Shown here in pieces: positions 26,069 through 35,900 of a stretch of 64,000 nucleotides of DNA. Each line of letters begins with the position of its first letter. Positions within the stretch are counted from its first letter, which is position 1. Origin of the DNA: Oscillospiraceae bacterium (GTDB lineage: Bacteria; Bacillota; Clostridia; Oscillospirales; CAG-272); NCBI GenBank assembly GCA_015063895.1, contig SVTG01000003.1, positions 97,253 through 161,252 of the forward strand, in the 5' to 3' direction. The translations under genes and the position numbers were made by a program. The notes beneath the pieces are model-generated. The model was not told the origin of the DNA, did no database searches, and worked only from the letters and a program-made list of their open reading frames with translations.

Positions 26069-26575
26069 TTATTCGGAAACGATCTCCATGGTTTCGATCA
26101 CCACGGGGGTCATTGGCACGTCCTGCATATACCAGCCGTAGTTGCCGGTCTGCACAGCGGCGATCTTATCAATGACGTCCACGCCCTCAATCACCTTACC
26201 GAAGCCCGCATACTGGCCATCGAGGTGGGGGGCATTCTCGTGCATCACAAAAAACTGCGAGGAGGCCGAGTTCGGATCGTTGGTGCGTGCCATCGAAAGC
26301 ACGCCGCGCGTGTGCTTTAAGGTGTTGGTGCGGCAGCCGTTCATGGCAAACTCACCCTTGATGGCATCGCACTCCTTGTGCTCCATTTCGGTGGTGTAGC
26401 CGCCACCCTGCAGCATAAAGCCGGCGATCACGCGGTGAAAGATCAGACCGTCAAAAAACTTCTTTTCGATCAGGGAAAGGAAGTTTGCCACGGTAAGAGG
26501 TGCCATTTCGGGGTAAAGCTCGGCGGTCATGGTGCCGAAATCTTTTACGTGAATTTTGATTACGGGATTGTTCAT
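26069..26575 (-). CDS. Cyclophilin-type peptidyl-prolyl cis-trans isomerase
   Basis: A 168-residue cytoplasmic cyclophilin that catalyses proline isomerisation. Key segments: 'DGLIFHRVIAGFMLQGG' (catalytic Arg in FHR), 'MARTNDPNSASSQFFV' and 'HLDGQYAGFGKVIEG'. No signal peptide. It is the last gene of a probable four-gene minus-strand operon, 27 bp after the deacetylase stop. Confidence 0.95.
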   Translation of the reverse strand: MNNPVIKIHVKDFGTMTAELYPEMAPLTVANFLSLIEKKFFDGLIFHRVIAGFMLQGGGYTTEMEHKECDAIKGEFAMNGCRTNTLKHTRGVLSMARTNDPNSASSQFFVMHENAPHLDGQYAGFGKVIEGVDVIDKIAAVQTGNYGWYMQDVPMTPVVIETMEIVSE

Positions 26576-26602
26576 TTTTCTGCTCCTTTATATTCTTTTA
26601 AA

Positions 26603-27406
26603 TTACAGCGTCGTAAGATCAACGGTAGCACCCGCACAAATACGCACGGGAGCGTCGTCCACCGCGATCCACACGTCGGTGGCGGTGGGATTATATACCA
26701 CGGTGCGGTCTGCGGTAAACGCCAACGCGCGCAATGCCGTCAGATAATCGTAAATTTCAATATTGGTGGCGTACCATACGTCCTGAAGTCCGCCCGCCTC
26801 GGCGCAAAAGCGCTCAATATGTGACCAGTTATTCTTCTGATCAAATTCAAAGCTATGGCCCCACACGTAAAACAGCGGCAGGGGCATACGGGAGGATTTG
26901 AATTTTTCCAGCAGCTCAAAAAGCTTGGGGCTATCGTGATGACAGGTCGGGTGCCAGGCCATAAAATCATCGGGCAGCGCGAAGGAATCGGTGGATTTTA
27001 TCGTGCGTGCATATTTCATGCCAAGGCTTTTCAGCACCTCGATCATATGTGTGGTGTATACACCGAAGGGATAAGACATACCGCGCACAGGATAGCCGCA
27101 AAGGGCTTCGAGATTTTTGCGATCCTCCATCACCTCAAAATGCAGCTCCTCATCGGAGATCTTATCGCACCACGGGTGCGTGAGGGTGTGGACCGATATT
27201 TCATGATGGGCGAAGCGATCGCGTACGTCCTCGTGCGTGAGGCAGCGATCTGTACCCAAAAATCCCGAATTTAAATGAAACGTGCCGCGTATACCGTGCA
27301 AATTAAAAATTTGCACCAGACGGTTATCGACCTCGCGGCCGTCGTCATAGCTCATTGTCAACGCCCGTTTTTTGGCATCCTTGTAGTATTTAAATTGTAC
27401 CTTCAT
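26603..27406 (-). CDS. Polysaccharide deacetylase-family protein
   Basis: A 267-residue NodB-like protein. ATG 27406 is chosen, five bases after GGAGGC; the track start at 27421 lies on the RBS. 'LTMSYDDGREVDN' carries the motif 1 Asp pair, 'ISVHTLTHPWCDKI' the His-x3-His metal motif, and 'SYPFGVY' the motif 3 block. A short C-terminal beta region follows. No signal peptide, so it is likely intracellular. It overlaps mrnC by 17 bases. Confidence 0.87.
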   Translation of the reverse strand: MKVQFKYYKDAKKRALTMSYDDGREVDNRLVQIFNLHGIRGTFHLNSGFLGTDRCLTHEDVRDRFAHHEISVHTLTHPWCDKISDEELHFEVMEDRKNLEALCGYPVRGMSYPFGVYTTHMIEVLKSLGMKYARTIKSTDSFALPDDFMAWHPTCHHDSPKLFELLEKFKSSRMPLPLFYVWGHSFEFDQKNNWSHIERFCAEAGGLQDVWYATNIEIYDYLTALRALAFTADRTVVYNPTATDVWIAVDDAPVRICAGATVDLTTL

Positions 27407-27785
27407 CGTTTGCCTCCTCAAATGCTAATAAAAAAAGCTCCTTAGCGCGCGTCTCGCGCTCTGCTAACATCAAATAGCCGAACAGTACCTCCATGCCCGT
27501 GGCACTGCGATACTCTGCCACCGTGGCATTTTTCGGGGTCGCGCTATGCCCTGCGTTTCGCCCACGGCGAAAGACGCCAAGCTCCTCCTCGCTAAGATGC
27601 GGCAGCAGCCTTTCCATCGCCTTTGCCTGTGCGGGTGCGCTGACGTAGCGGCGTGCGCGGTTATTCAGAGATTTAGAGGAGCCGTGCCCCTGCTCTACCA
27701 ACCGCCGCCGCACAAAAAGCTCGATGACGCTGTCGCCGTAGTAGGCCAGCGCCGCTGTGCTGACGGTACGAATATCCAATTCCAT
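27390..27785 (-). CDS. mrnC: Mini-ribonuclease 3 (MrnC)
   Basis: A 131-residue RNase III catalytic-domain protein without a dsRNA-binding domain, which in Bacillus matures 23S rRNA ends. Motifs 'ALAYYGDSVIELFVR' (with catalytic Asp), 'KAMERLLPHLSEEEL' and 'RRGRNAGHSATPKNATVAEYRSATG' are diagnostic. The start is one base after the histidine phosphatase stop. In many Firmicutes mrnC lies beside cysS and a trmH-type gene; that context is absent here. Confidence 0.95.
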   Translation of the reverse strand: MELDIRTVSTAALAYYGDSVIELFVRRRLVEQGHGSSKSLNNRARRYVSAPAQAKAMERLLPHLSEEELGVFRRGRNAGHSATPKNATVAEYRSATGMEVLFGYLMLAERETRAKELFLLAFEEANDEGTI

Positions 27786-27786
27786 C

Positions 27787-28485
27787 TTATGACTCCTTTG
27801 CCACAGGCACGGGATAAGTGCCGTGCCAAGCGTCCTTGTCGATCTCCTCGGGCGGCGAGAGCTGAAGCTCCTCGGGTATGTGCGCGATCACGCGCAGATG
27901 AACCGGAGAAAAATAGCCCTTGTCGTCAAAGGAAAGCTCGTGATACCCAACGTTGGGCAGATACGGCACGCGGCGCCGGTGTATAAGCGGTAAGCCGAAC
28001 AGCTTTGCCGTCAGCAACGAAATCAGCGTACCGTGTGCCACAACCGCCACGGCCCTGCCGCGCTCGCGGTGCAAAATATCCAAAAGGGCGGCAAAGGCAC
28101 GCTCCTGTGCCTCGATAAAGCTTTCCCCGTCGGGCATACGCAGCTTTTCGGGGTCCTTTTTCCAATTGTGCCAGACCTCTGCGTAGTCACGCTTGGTCTT
28201 TTCAAAGGTGACGCCGTCAAGTATCCCCATATCCATTTCGCGCAGATCGTAAACCGTATGAATGGGCATATCACGCGTCCCACGCACGCCCTCGGCGGTC
28301 ATGACCGCACGCACAAGGGGGCTTGAATAGATCGCGTCAAGCGGCTTATCGGCAAACGCACCTCTGAGGGCATACGCCTGCTTCTTACCCGTTTCGTTCA
28401 GGGGCTGATCGGTTTGACACCCATTAAAGCTGCCGTGTAGATTATTATCGGTCTGCCCGTGTCTTACAAGATAAAGCGTCGTCAT
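27787..28485 (-). CDS. Histidine phosphatase family protein (phosphoglycerate mutase-like)
   Basis: A 232-residue protein with 'LYLVRHGQTDNN' (phospho-accepting His in RHG), 'SPLVRAVMTAEGV' and 'VAVVAHGTLISLL' with the second catalytic His. ATG 28485 is preferred because the track start at 28539 lies within the promoter. Likely a broad-specificity phosphatase rather than a glycolytic mutase. It heads the mrnC operon. Confidence 0.9.
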   Translation of the reverse strand: MTTLYLVRHGQTDNNLHGSFNGCQTDQPLNETGKKQAYALRGAFADKPLDAIYSSPLVRAVMTAEGVRGTRDMPIHTVYDLREMDMGILDGVTFEKTKRDYAEVWHNWKKDPEKLRMPDGESFIEAQERAFAALLDILHRERGRAVAVVAHGTLISLLTAKLFGLPLIHRRRVPYLPNVGYHELSFDDKGYFSPVHLRVIAHIPEELQLSPPEEIDKDAWHGTYPVPVAKES

Positions 28486-28510
28486 AAGAGCCCCCCTCTC
28501 ATACTGCTTC

Positions 28511-28539
28511 AGTATAGCATTTTTGGCGTACCGTGTCAA
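28511..28539 (-). promoter_or_regulatory. Promoter of the histidine phosphatase-mrnC operon
   Basis: On the minus strand TTGACA and TATACT are 17 bp apart, about 25 bp before the ATG. Confidence 0.82.
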
Positions 28540-28566
28540 GCCTAAATATGATCTTAGGCCGTTGTA

Positions 28567-30828
28567 TTAAAGATGAATATGCCGATACGAGCTACCTGCC
28601 AGCAGTCGTGCCTCACGGGTGTGACAGGTGAAAAGCAGACATTGCCCACCGCTCTTGCAATACCCGTCAAGAAAGCGAAGCACACACGCCGCGCGTGTAT
28701 CGTCAAGCCGTGCGCACACCTCGTCGAGGAGCAGGGGCAGCGGCTCCCTCGTGATCATTTCAAGGAGCCCTAAACGCAATGCAAGATAGGCAACGTCGCG
28801 CGCCCCCGCGCTTGAATGCGAAAGTGGGAAAAGCCCTTCGTCGGTTTCCAAAAAAGCCACGAAATCCCCCGACATGTGTAAGCGCCCGTAAATGCCGCCC
28901 GTCAGCCGCTCCAAAATATCCGAAGCGCGTGCCGCGAGCGACGGGAGCACGCCCTCGCGCAACGTGGCATCGGCTGCCTCGAGCGCCTTTGCCGCCATTG
29001 TCACGGCGGCAAGCCTTTGGTTTGCCGCCTCAATCTTTGCCTCTACACGCATCAGCTCTTCCCGCAGCGCGACGGGCGACGCACCGCCCGCGAGGCACTC
29101 CGCCTCCTCGCGCTCCAGCGCGCGCAGGCGGTTGCGATACGCATTTATTTTTTCCTCGAGCTCACCGAAGGTAGCACCGCCCGCTTGTGCGCCGCCCTGC
29201 GCGGGCAAAGCGGCATAAGCCGCACGCAACGCAGGCAAAGCGGCCAGATCAAGGCCGTTTTCAAGCGCCATTCTGGCACTTTGTGCCCGTTCGTATGCCG
29301 TTTTTGCAGCATCGACCCGTACCCTTGCCTCACGGCAACGCGCCTGTAAGCTTGCCAACAGCGTTCGCGCCTCCTGCGCCTTGGTAAAAGCGATCCCGAT
29401 GGCAGCACAGGCCTTCTGCAACGCCAAAAGCGCCTCATCTTCCCGCGCCTTGGCCTCGCACACGTATTCTTTTGCACGGGCCAAGCGCTCCTGATAGACC
29501 TGCCATTGCGCAAAGTTCTCCTCACACCCCGACAAAAAAGTGCGCAAAAGATTGGCGCTCGGCAAGCCAAGCACCGCTAAAAGCGCTGCCTGTTTTCGTT
29601 TAGCACGCTTGCGTAAAAGCAACAGCAGCAGCGAAAGCAGCAGCAGAACGCCGCTGCCGACACCCAGCACCGCACGCACGGCAGGCAACAGGACTGCGCC
29701 AAGTGCGAAAAGAAGCAGCAGCACCGCGCTGAGCAGTGCAGCGCCACCACAAATCCGTGCCTGCTTTTGCCAAGCCGTCATGCGGCCCTTGACAGCCGCC
29801 GTACCTCCCGCTTCAAGCACCGCGCGCTGTGGGGCGGTAGGCGCGTGTCGCGAAAGCTCGCCTTTAGCCGCTTCCGCCTCCCCGTGGCAAGCCGCGTGCC
29901 GCGCAGCGGCGGCGCTGTACTCACCAAGAGCTGCCGCCGCGCGCTCCATTGCCTGCTCTGTAGGAAAGCGCTCACTTACCGTCTGCTCGGTCGCGTGCCA
30001 CGCAAGCTCTGCCTGCTTTTCCTGCTCACACGCGGCTCCCCACTCGTCATAGCGCTTCAAGGTCAACGACAAATGCGCCGCCTCCTGCCTTTCGCGCAGT
30101 GCCGCCAGCTCACATACCGCGGCATCAAGCTCTTTTTGAAGCGACTGCTTTTCCACCCCGATTCCGTAGGCACGCGCCGCTTTTTCCTGTGCCGCGTCAT
30201 AGGCCTCGGCAAGGGCGTTGCGCTCCGCCTCCAGCATCGGGATCTTACCGCCCGTTCCACGGTGATGCTGCAAGGCGCGCCGCGCCTCGTCAAGTGCTCT
30301 TGCGGCGCGCTCCAGGCGCGCGCCACCGGCACCCAAAAACAAAAATTCACTCACAGCGTCCCCTGTCTGTTCTCCGGAAATACCGTCAAGCTCGGACTGA
30401 CGCACACAGGCGCTGCTATGATAAAGCGCCAAGGGCAGCCCCAAAAAATATTCGCCGGCACTGAGCGTGCCAAGCTCGATCGGCTCACCCGTTTGGCGCA
30501 GGTAGACCTGCACGTGCTCGGTGGGCGTTTCCCTGCCGCCCGTCGTGTGCACCACAAGATCACGGCAGAGCACTACCTCCCGACCCTGCCAGAGAAAAAT
30601 AACGCGTCCCGCGGCGCGGTGTCCCTTGCGTGACAAACGGCGCGCACGCTCCTCGATCTCCTCGGCACCGCGGCGGCCAAAGCCGTAAAACAAAAAGCGC
30701 AGTAACGCAAGCAGCGTGCTCTTTCCGCTCTCATTGGGCCCCTCGATCACGTGCAGCCCCTCGCCAAAGGAAAAACGGCAGTGGGAAAGGCACCCAAACT
30801 CCTCGGCATATAATTCGATCAGCTTCAT
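28567..30828 (-). CDS. yhaN: SMC/Rad50-like AAA ATPase, YhaN type
   Basis: A 753-residue ATPase with N- and C-terminal nucleotide-binding halves joined by long coiled coils, partner of YhaO. Walker A is 'EGPNESGKST' near residue 34; the C-terminal half has a signature-like 'LSHSSAGARDVAYLALRLG' and Walker B 'PLLLDEVCARLDD'. Two adjacent hydrophobic stretches (about residues 365-410) interrupt the coiled coil and look like a membrane hairpin, as in YhaN of Bacillus. The ATG overlaps the yhaO stop by four bases. The role is probably DNA-end processing or repair at the membrane. Confidence 0.85.
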   Translation of the reverse strand: MKLIELYAEEFGCLSHCRFSFGEGLHVIEGPNESGKSTLLALLRFLFYGFGRRGAEEIEERARRLSRKGHRAAGRVIFLWQGREVVLCRDLVVHTTGGRETPTEHVQVYLRQTGEPIELGTLSAGEYFLGLPLALYHSSACVRQSELDGISGEQTGDAVSEFLFLGAGGARLERAARALDEARRALQHHRGTGGKIPMLEAERNALAEAYDAAQEKAARAYGIGVEKQSLQKELDAAVCELAALRERQEAAHLSLTLKRYDEWGAACEQEKQAELAWHATEQTVSERFPTEQAMERAAAALGEYSAAAARHAACHGEAEAAKGELSRHAPTAPQRAVLEAGGTAAVKGRMTAWQKQARICGGAALLSAVLLLLFALGAVLLPAVRAVLGVGSGVLLLLSLLLLLLRKRAKRKQAALLAVLGLPSANLLRTFLSGCEENFAQWQVYQERLARAKEYVCEAKAREDEALLALQKACAAIGIAFTKAQEARTLLASLQARCREARVRVDAAKTAYERAQSARMALENGLDLAALPALRAAYAALPAQGGAQAGGATFGELEEKINAYRNRLRALEREEAECLAGGASPVALREELMRVEAKIEAANQRLAAVTMAAKALEAADATLREGVLPSLAARASDILERLTGGIYGRLHMSGDFVAFLETDEGLFPLSHSSAGARDVAYLALRLGLLEMITREPLPLLLDEVCARLDDTRAACVLRFLDGYCKSGGQCLLFTCHTREARLLAGSSYRHIHL

Positions 30829-31931
30829 AACAGCTCCCTCCCCGAAAGCGCGGCAAAGCCAAGGCGCAGTGCCTCGGCGGCAAGCGCGCGCTCCGCCTCA
30901 CTCTCGCCTTGAAGCCTCGGCAAGAGAGCACGGTAAAAGGCGCCAAACAGCCCCTGATCCTTTTGTAAAAACGCCGTGTCAAGCAGGGGCACGGTCTGAT
31001 CCTTCACCTCAAATAAGGCAAGTCCCTCCCCGAGGCGCAAAAGCGATGCCTTATCGGGGATACACGCGCTCGCCACCTGGCCCACAAGACAAAGGCGCAA
31101 CGCCGTATCGGGAGTGGGTGACAGCGTCGCTATCTCTTGTGCCACACGCGCGCGCACAGCCTCACCGTTTTCAGCACCCCCAACGTCAAGCTCGTGCACA
31201 AGAAAAACGGGCGCATTGCTTTTTAAGGGGGCAACGCTCACGCGACCTGCGTCTATGCTGACCAGTTGCGCCCCTCCGGCACCCGGCTCGTCAAAGCCGC
31301 GTCCCGCTAAAAATCCGCTGTATGCCGCCAGGGTCCTGCCGTAGCGACAAGGGGGCATAGGCTTGTGAATATGCCCCAACGCCGCATAGTCAAAGCCGGC
31401 AGCAGCCAAAGCCCCGGCGCTCAGCGGCGCGTAGGCCGAGGCACCCGTCATATCACTGTGCGCGAGTAAAATATGCGTCATGCCGTCAGGCGCTACCGCC
31501 TCACGGGGCAACGGCGGTGCCGCCATGCTCTCAGCAGTAAAGGCATAACCGTATACCGCAACACCCAACGCAGGAAAGCTGAAATACCCCAGCTGCGCCT
31601 CGTTAAACAAATATACGTTTGGGGGCAGCGGTATACTGTCCCAAAAGCCGCCCTTTGTATAAAAATCGTGGTTGCCGGGGGCGATCACGACGGGTACCCC
31701 CGTTTTTTCCAGCGCGGCAAAAAAGCGCCGCACGGTATCGGGATTCGGCATTACGGTATCAAAGCAATCACCCGCGAGCAGAACAAGCGACACACCCAGC
31801 GCCCTCGCTTCTTCGAGCAGCGCCTCAAACGCCTCGCACTGACAAGCGCGCCGCCGTGCGGCTGCGTGCGGCAAAAATGCCGAAAAGGCACTGTCAAGAT
31901 GCAGATCGCCTGCGTGCAGAATACGAAGCAC
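30825..31931 (-). CDS. yhaO: SbcD/Mre11-like metallophosphoesterase, YhaO type
   Basis: A 368-residue nuclease-type phosphoesterase. Metal-binding motifs are 'HAGDLHLDS', 'LLAGDCFD', 'APGNHDFY', 'LLAHSDMTG' and 'GHIHKP'. Two GTG starts are possible: 31940 abuts AAGGAG, while 31931 lies eight bases away and is chosen. Translationally coupled to yhaN; the pair resembles Mre11-Rad50/SbcCD and probably repairs DNA ends. Confidence 0.88.
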   Translation of the reverse strand: MLRILHAGDLHLDSAFSAFLPHAAARRRACQCEAFEALLEEARALGVSLVLLAGDCFDTVMPNPDTVRRFFAALEKTGVPVVIAPGNHDFYTKGGFWDSIPLPPNVYLFNEAQLGYFSFPALGVAVYGYAFTAESMAAPPLPREAVAPDGMTHILLAHSDMTGASAYAPLSAGALAAAGFDYAALGHIHKPMPPCRYGRTLAAYSGFLAGRGFDEPGAGGAQLVSIDAGRVSVAPLKSNAPVFLVHELDVGGAENGEAVRARVAQEIATLSPTPDTALRLCLVGQVASACIPDKASLLRLGEGLALFEVKDQTVPLLDTAFLQKDQGLFGAFYRALLPRLQGESEAERALAAEALRLGFAALSGRELL

Positions 31932-32025
31932 CTCACTCACCTCCTTGCGCTCATACTAAAATGTTTATCTATATATAAGCATATCATATTTTATCGTCTT
32001 ATGCAAGCCTAACGTCTTATACCAC

Positions 32026-32054
32026 TTGATTTTATCACGGTTTCGTGCTACAAT
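32026..32054 (+). promoter_or_regulatory. Promoter of the DUF445 gene
   Basis: TTGATT (32026-32031), 17-bp spacer, TACAAT (32049-32054). Confidence 0.7.
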
Positions 32055-32086
32055 AAATAAAACCTCTCCCGCCGAAAGGAGTTATT

Positions 32087-32971
32087 ATGGAACAGTTTTT
32101 AAAAATACTGACACTTGCCGCAGGCCCCGTTATCGGTGCCATTATCGGTATCTTTACCAACTATATCGCCGTAAAAATGCTTTTCCGCCCTTACCGCACC
32201 AAATATATCGGTAAGCTGCACGTGCCCTTTACCCCGGGCATTATTCCGCGCCGCCAGCCCGCACTCGCCGCAGCGCTCGGGCGCATGGTCAGCGAAAAGC
32301 TGGTGCGCTCAGAGGACATTCAGCGCGTGCTGCTTTCCGACGAGCTCACACACACCGTCGTGAGTGCCATTCTATCCCTGCCCCCCGCACGCGAATCGGG
32401 CAAAATGCTCATCGGTGACAATTACGAGGTGCAGCGCGCCAAGCTCCTGGATCTCCTGACCGACAAGATCGCCGCCGGCATCACGTCGCTGGATCTTACC
32501 GACCTCTTAAAGCAGGAGGGCGGCAATATCGTGGCGGGGATCGCTGCGCGCAACCCCCTGATCGGTATGTTTTTAAACGAGGGCACCATCGCCTCGCTCG
32601 CGCCGTCCCTAGCCGAGCATATCACAAAATTCGTAGAGGGTGACGGCAAGCTGAAGCTCCGCGCCCTGCTGGAGAGTGAGGCTGCCAAATTAGAGGAGAA
32701 GCCTCTGGGTGAGCTCTTCGGCCGCCGCGAGGACCTTGAGCCGATGCTGGCTAACGTATATCGCCGTCTTGTGAGCGACCACGCCGACACGCTGGCATCA
32801 CGCTTCCATATTGCCGAGATCGTTGAAAAGCGCGTATCGGCCATGCCCCCCGAGGATCTGGAGCATCTGATCCTTTCGGTGATGAAAAAGGAGTTAAACG
32901 ACGTCATTCGCCTTGGTGCCGTCATCGGCTTTATACTGGGCATTATCACCACACTTATCAATACGCTTTAA
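32087..32971 (+). CDS. DUF445-family (YheB-like) membrane protein
   Basis: A 294-residue protein of the DUF445 family, anchored by hydrophobic segments at both ends ('VIGAIIGIFTNYIAVKMLF' and 'AVIGFILGIITTLIN'). The family signature 'RPYRTKYIGKLHVPFTPGIIPRRQ' is intact. The middle is amphipathic helical. Homologues in spore-formers have unclear, sometimes sporulation-linked roles. AAAGGAG precedes the ATG; the lipoprotein gene follows 16 bp after the stop. Confidence 0.88.
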   Translation: MEQFLKILTLAAGPVIGAIIGIFTNYIAVKMLFRPYRTKYIGKLHVPFTPGIIPRRQPALAAALGRMVSEKLVRSEDIQRVLLSDELTHTVVSAILSLPPARESGKMLIGDNYEVQRAKLLDLLTDKIAAGITSLDLTDLLKQEGGNIVAGIAARNPLIGMFLNEGTIASLAPSLAEHITKFVEGDGKLKLRALLESEAAKLEEKPLGELFGRREDLEPMLANVYRRLVSDHADTLASRFHIAEIVEKRVSAMPPEDLEHLILSVMKKELNDVIRLGAVIGFILGIITTLINTL

Positions 32972-32987
32972 TATACGGGAGGCTTTT

Positions 32988-35900
32988 ATGAAATATTTTT
33001 GGCGCGCGGCGCTGCTGATCCTCTTACCGCTTTTTCTGTTGCCGTGTCTGTTTGCCTGCACCGACGGCAGCGGCGGCGACGGCGGCTTTGACGGCTCAAC
33101 GTTATACTACCGCGAGCATTACGAGGATAAAGAAGCCGATCTCACCGTAAAATTAAAGGACGACCGTCTGCAATGGAAAAAGGCACCCACACGCGAGAGC
33201 TACGTGCTGATCGGTCTTTACAACGACAAGGGCGAGCGCGTGTTTGACGCCAACGGCGATCTTGTCGGCACGCTGGAGGCAGGCGATGCGCTGACCTGCT
33301 ATTGGGTGCCGAAAAAATGCACCGTTTATTACTACACCGTCAACGTAAACGGTGACGTATTGGCCACCAAAACCGAGCAGCTGGATTACGGCGCTGCCAT
33401 AGAAAATCTGCCCCTGCCGACCGAGCCCGAGGGCTATCACAACTTCAAGGGCTGGTGCCGCACCAAGGGCATTTATTGGGGCGACAATATCGTATCCGAC
33501 GGAACCGTGCCGGGCGAAGGCTACAAGACCCTGACCGCCGACAGCTATCCCTTTGCCGTCACGCGTGGGCAGGAGGCCGCCTCTTACGAGCGCGGTGAGG
33601 TCTATCTTTACGCCATGCTCGGCTTAAAGCGCTATACCGTGACGCTTGACTATAACGACGGCAGCGGCCGCACGGCAGAAAAGGAGATCGAGCACGGCGA
33701 AACCGTCGCTGACCTCACGCTTCCCACCGAGGAAACCGCCACACACGAGCTGCTGTACTGGAGCACGTCGCCCGATACGTACGTCGCACCCGAGGCCTTT
33801 ACGGGGGACCTCACGCTTTATGCTACGTGGGTGGCCTACCGCGACGTGACGCTCTATCTTGCCAAGGGCAAGCAGGGCGCGTTACCCGTGGTCACGCTCA
33901 CCGAAACCAAACGCGTTTACGAGAGCGAAACGCTGCACCTGACTCACGAGGCGCAAACGGGCTACACCCTGTCTTCCTGGCACAGCGATCTCTCGCTATC
34001 CGACACCTCGCGCGTGCCGAGCGGGCACGTGGCCTTTGCCAATCTGCAAAGCGCGTATTATCAGCACCTGGTCGCAACGGTTTACACCGTGACCTTCGGG
34101 ACCGCTGCGGGCGAGAGCGCTTGCGCACCCCTGACCTACACGATCGAGGACAGCCTCACGCTCCCCGTTTCTCAAAAAACGCATTACAGCCTGCTTGGCT
34201 GGCGGCAAAACGGTGAGGACACCTACACCACTATTCTGCCCGTGGGCACCACGGGCAACCTCACGCTCCTGCCCGTATGGCAGGGCGTGCTCTGCACCAT
34301 GACCTACACGCCCCCCTCGGGGATCCCGCAGGTCTTCCACGTGCGCTACGGCGAATATTATACGCTCACTACGCTCACCCCCGATACCGACAATCTGCGC
34401 TTTGACGGCTGGTTTGACACACAGGGCAGACGTCTGACGGGCCGCGACGCCGCTTCGCTTGGCGTTTATAACTTTGATGAGGAGGCCGTCACGATCACGG
34501 CAGGGTTTGTACCGATCTACCTCGTTTCGGTCACAGGCGGCACGCCGCAAACAGGCACCGTCACCTATCCCACCGCGCGCCTTGAGCAAAACGAGCCCTT
34601 TACCCTCACCGCGACCCCACAGTACGGCTATCGCTTTGTCGGCTTCTTTGACGAAGACGGCACGCTGGTATCGGCTGCCGCTACCTATACCGCCAATATG
34701 CCCGCAAGGGACCTGTGCCTGAGTGCCGTATTTGAGCCCGTTTCGGTAACCGTTACCCTGCAATCGGGCGAGGGCTATACCGACCGTCTTGACGGCGCAC
34801 CTACGCATACCCTGACCTTTGGCGCGTCCTTTACACTGCCCATTGCCTATAAGCAGGGCTACGTCTTTGGCGGCTGGGCCTATAACGGCAAAACGCTGAC
34901 GACCAACCGCGGCGAGGGCCTCGCGCCCTGGAGCTATGCCGAAGGCATGACGCTTACGCCCGTGTTCGTGGCGCTTGACCCACCCTCCACACTCATACTC
35001 ACGCTAAACGATCTGCTCGCCATGCGCGACAACCCCACGGGCAACTACTTGCTCGGCGCTGACCTTGACGTATCGGGCATCAGCTGGCAGCCCTTTGCCT
35101 TTGGCGGCACGCTTGACGGCGACGGGCACACCCTTTCGGGCTTTGACTTAGGTGCCACAGAGGGCGATCTCGGCGTCTTCACAGCCGTTACGGGTACGGT
35201 CCAGAATATCACCTTTGACGTAAAAATCACGCACTATCTCACACACCCCATCGCCCCCGTATCGGTCGGCGGCATCGCCGCCGTTTTATCGGGCACACTC
35301 TCACACGTGACCGTCACGGGCGAGGTCACAGCCGATCTTTCCTATGTCGGCGGTCTTGTCGGCAGTATGACGGGGGGCGTGATCGAATACGCCGAAAACC
35401 GCGCCAAGCTAACGTCCTTTTCCTACGAGGCCACGGCCGCCACGGGCGGTCTTGTCGGATATGCGGCCAAGGGCGCCAAGATCACCCAAAGCGCCAATCA
35501 CGGTGCAGTCGTCGGTGGCATACGGGTGGGCGGCATCGTCGGCTACAGCGAGAGCGACGACCTCAATCGCCTCACCAACCATGCGTCAGTGAGATCGAGC
35601 GAGAGGGGTGGCGGCATCGTCGGACACCTGAATATCAACCACTATGCCCCCGCAAACCTCTATCAGCTGACCAACAACGGCCCCGTTTCCTCCAGGCAAT
35701 ACGCAGGCGGCATCATCGGCCAGTGCACTGTGTACGTGAGCGATCAGGTCGTGACCGCCATGCTCTCCTATCTTTCCAACAACGGTGAGGTCATCGGTGA
35801 GCAGTACGTGGGCGGATGCATCGGATATCTGCACGCCAACGCCGCAAAGGAATACCACACCACCTACGGCATTACCGCACAAATGAGCAATTTTGCCAAT

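Noticed and set aside
27546-27986. A 146-residue plus-strand ORF opposite mrnC and the histidine phosphatase gene
   Set aside because: Cuts across two well-supported minus-strand genes and has no RBS or recognisable domain.
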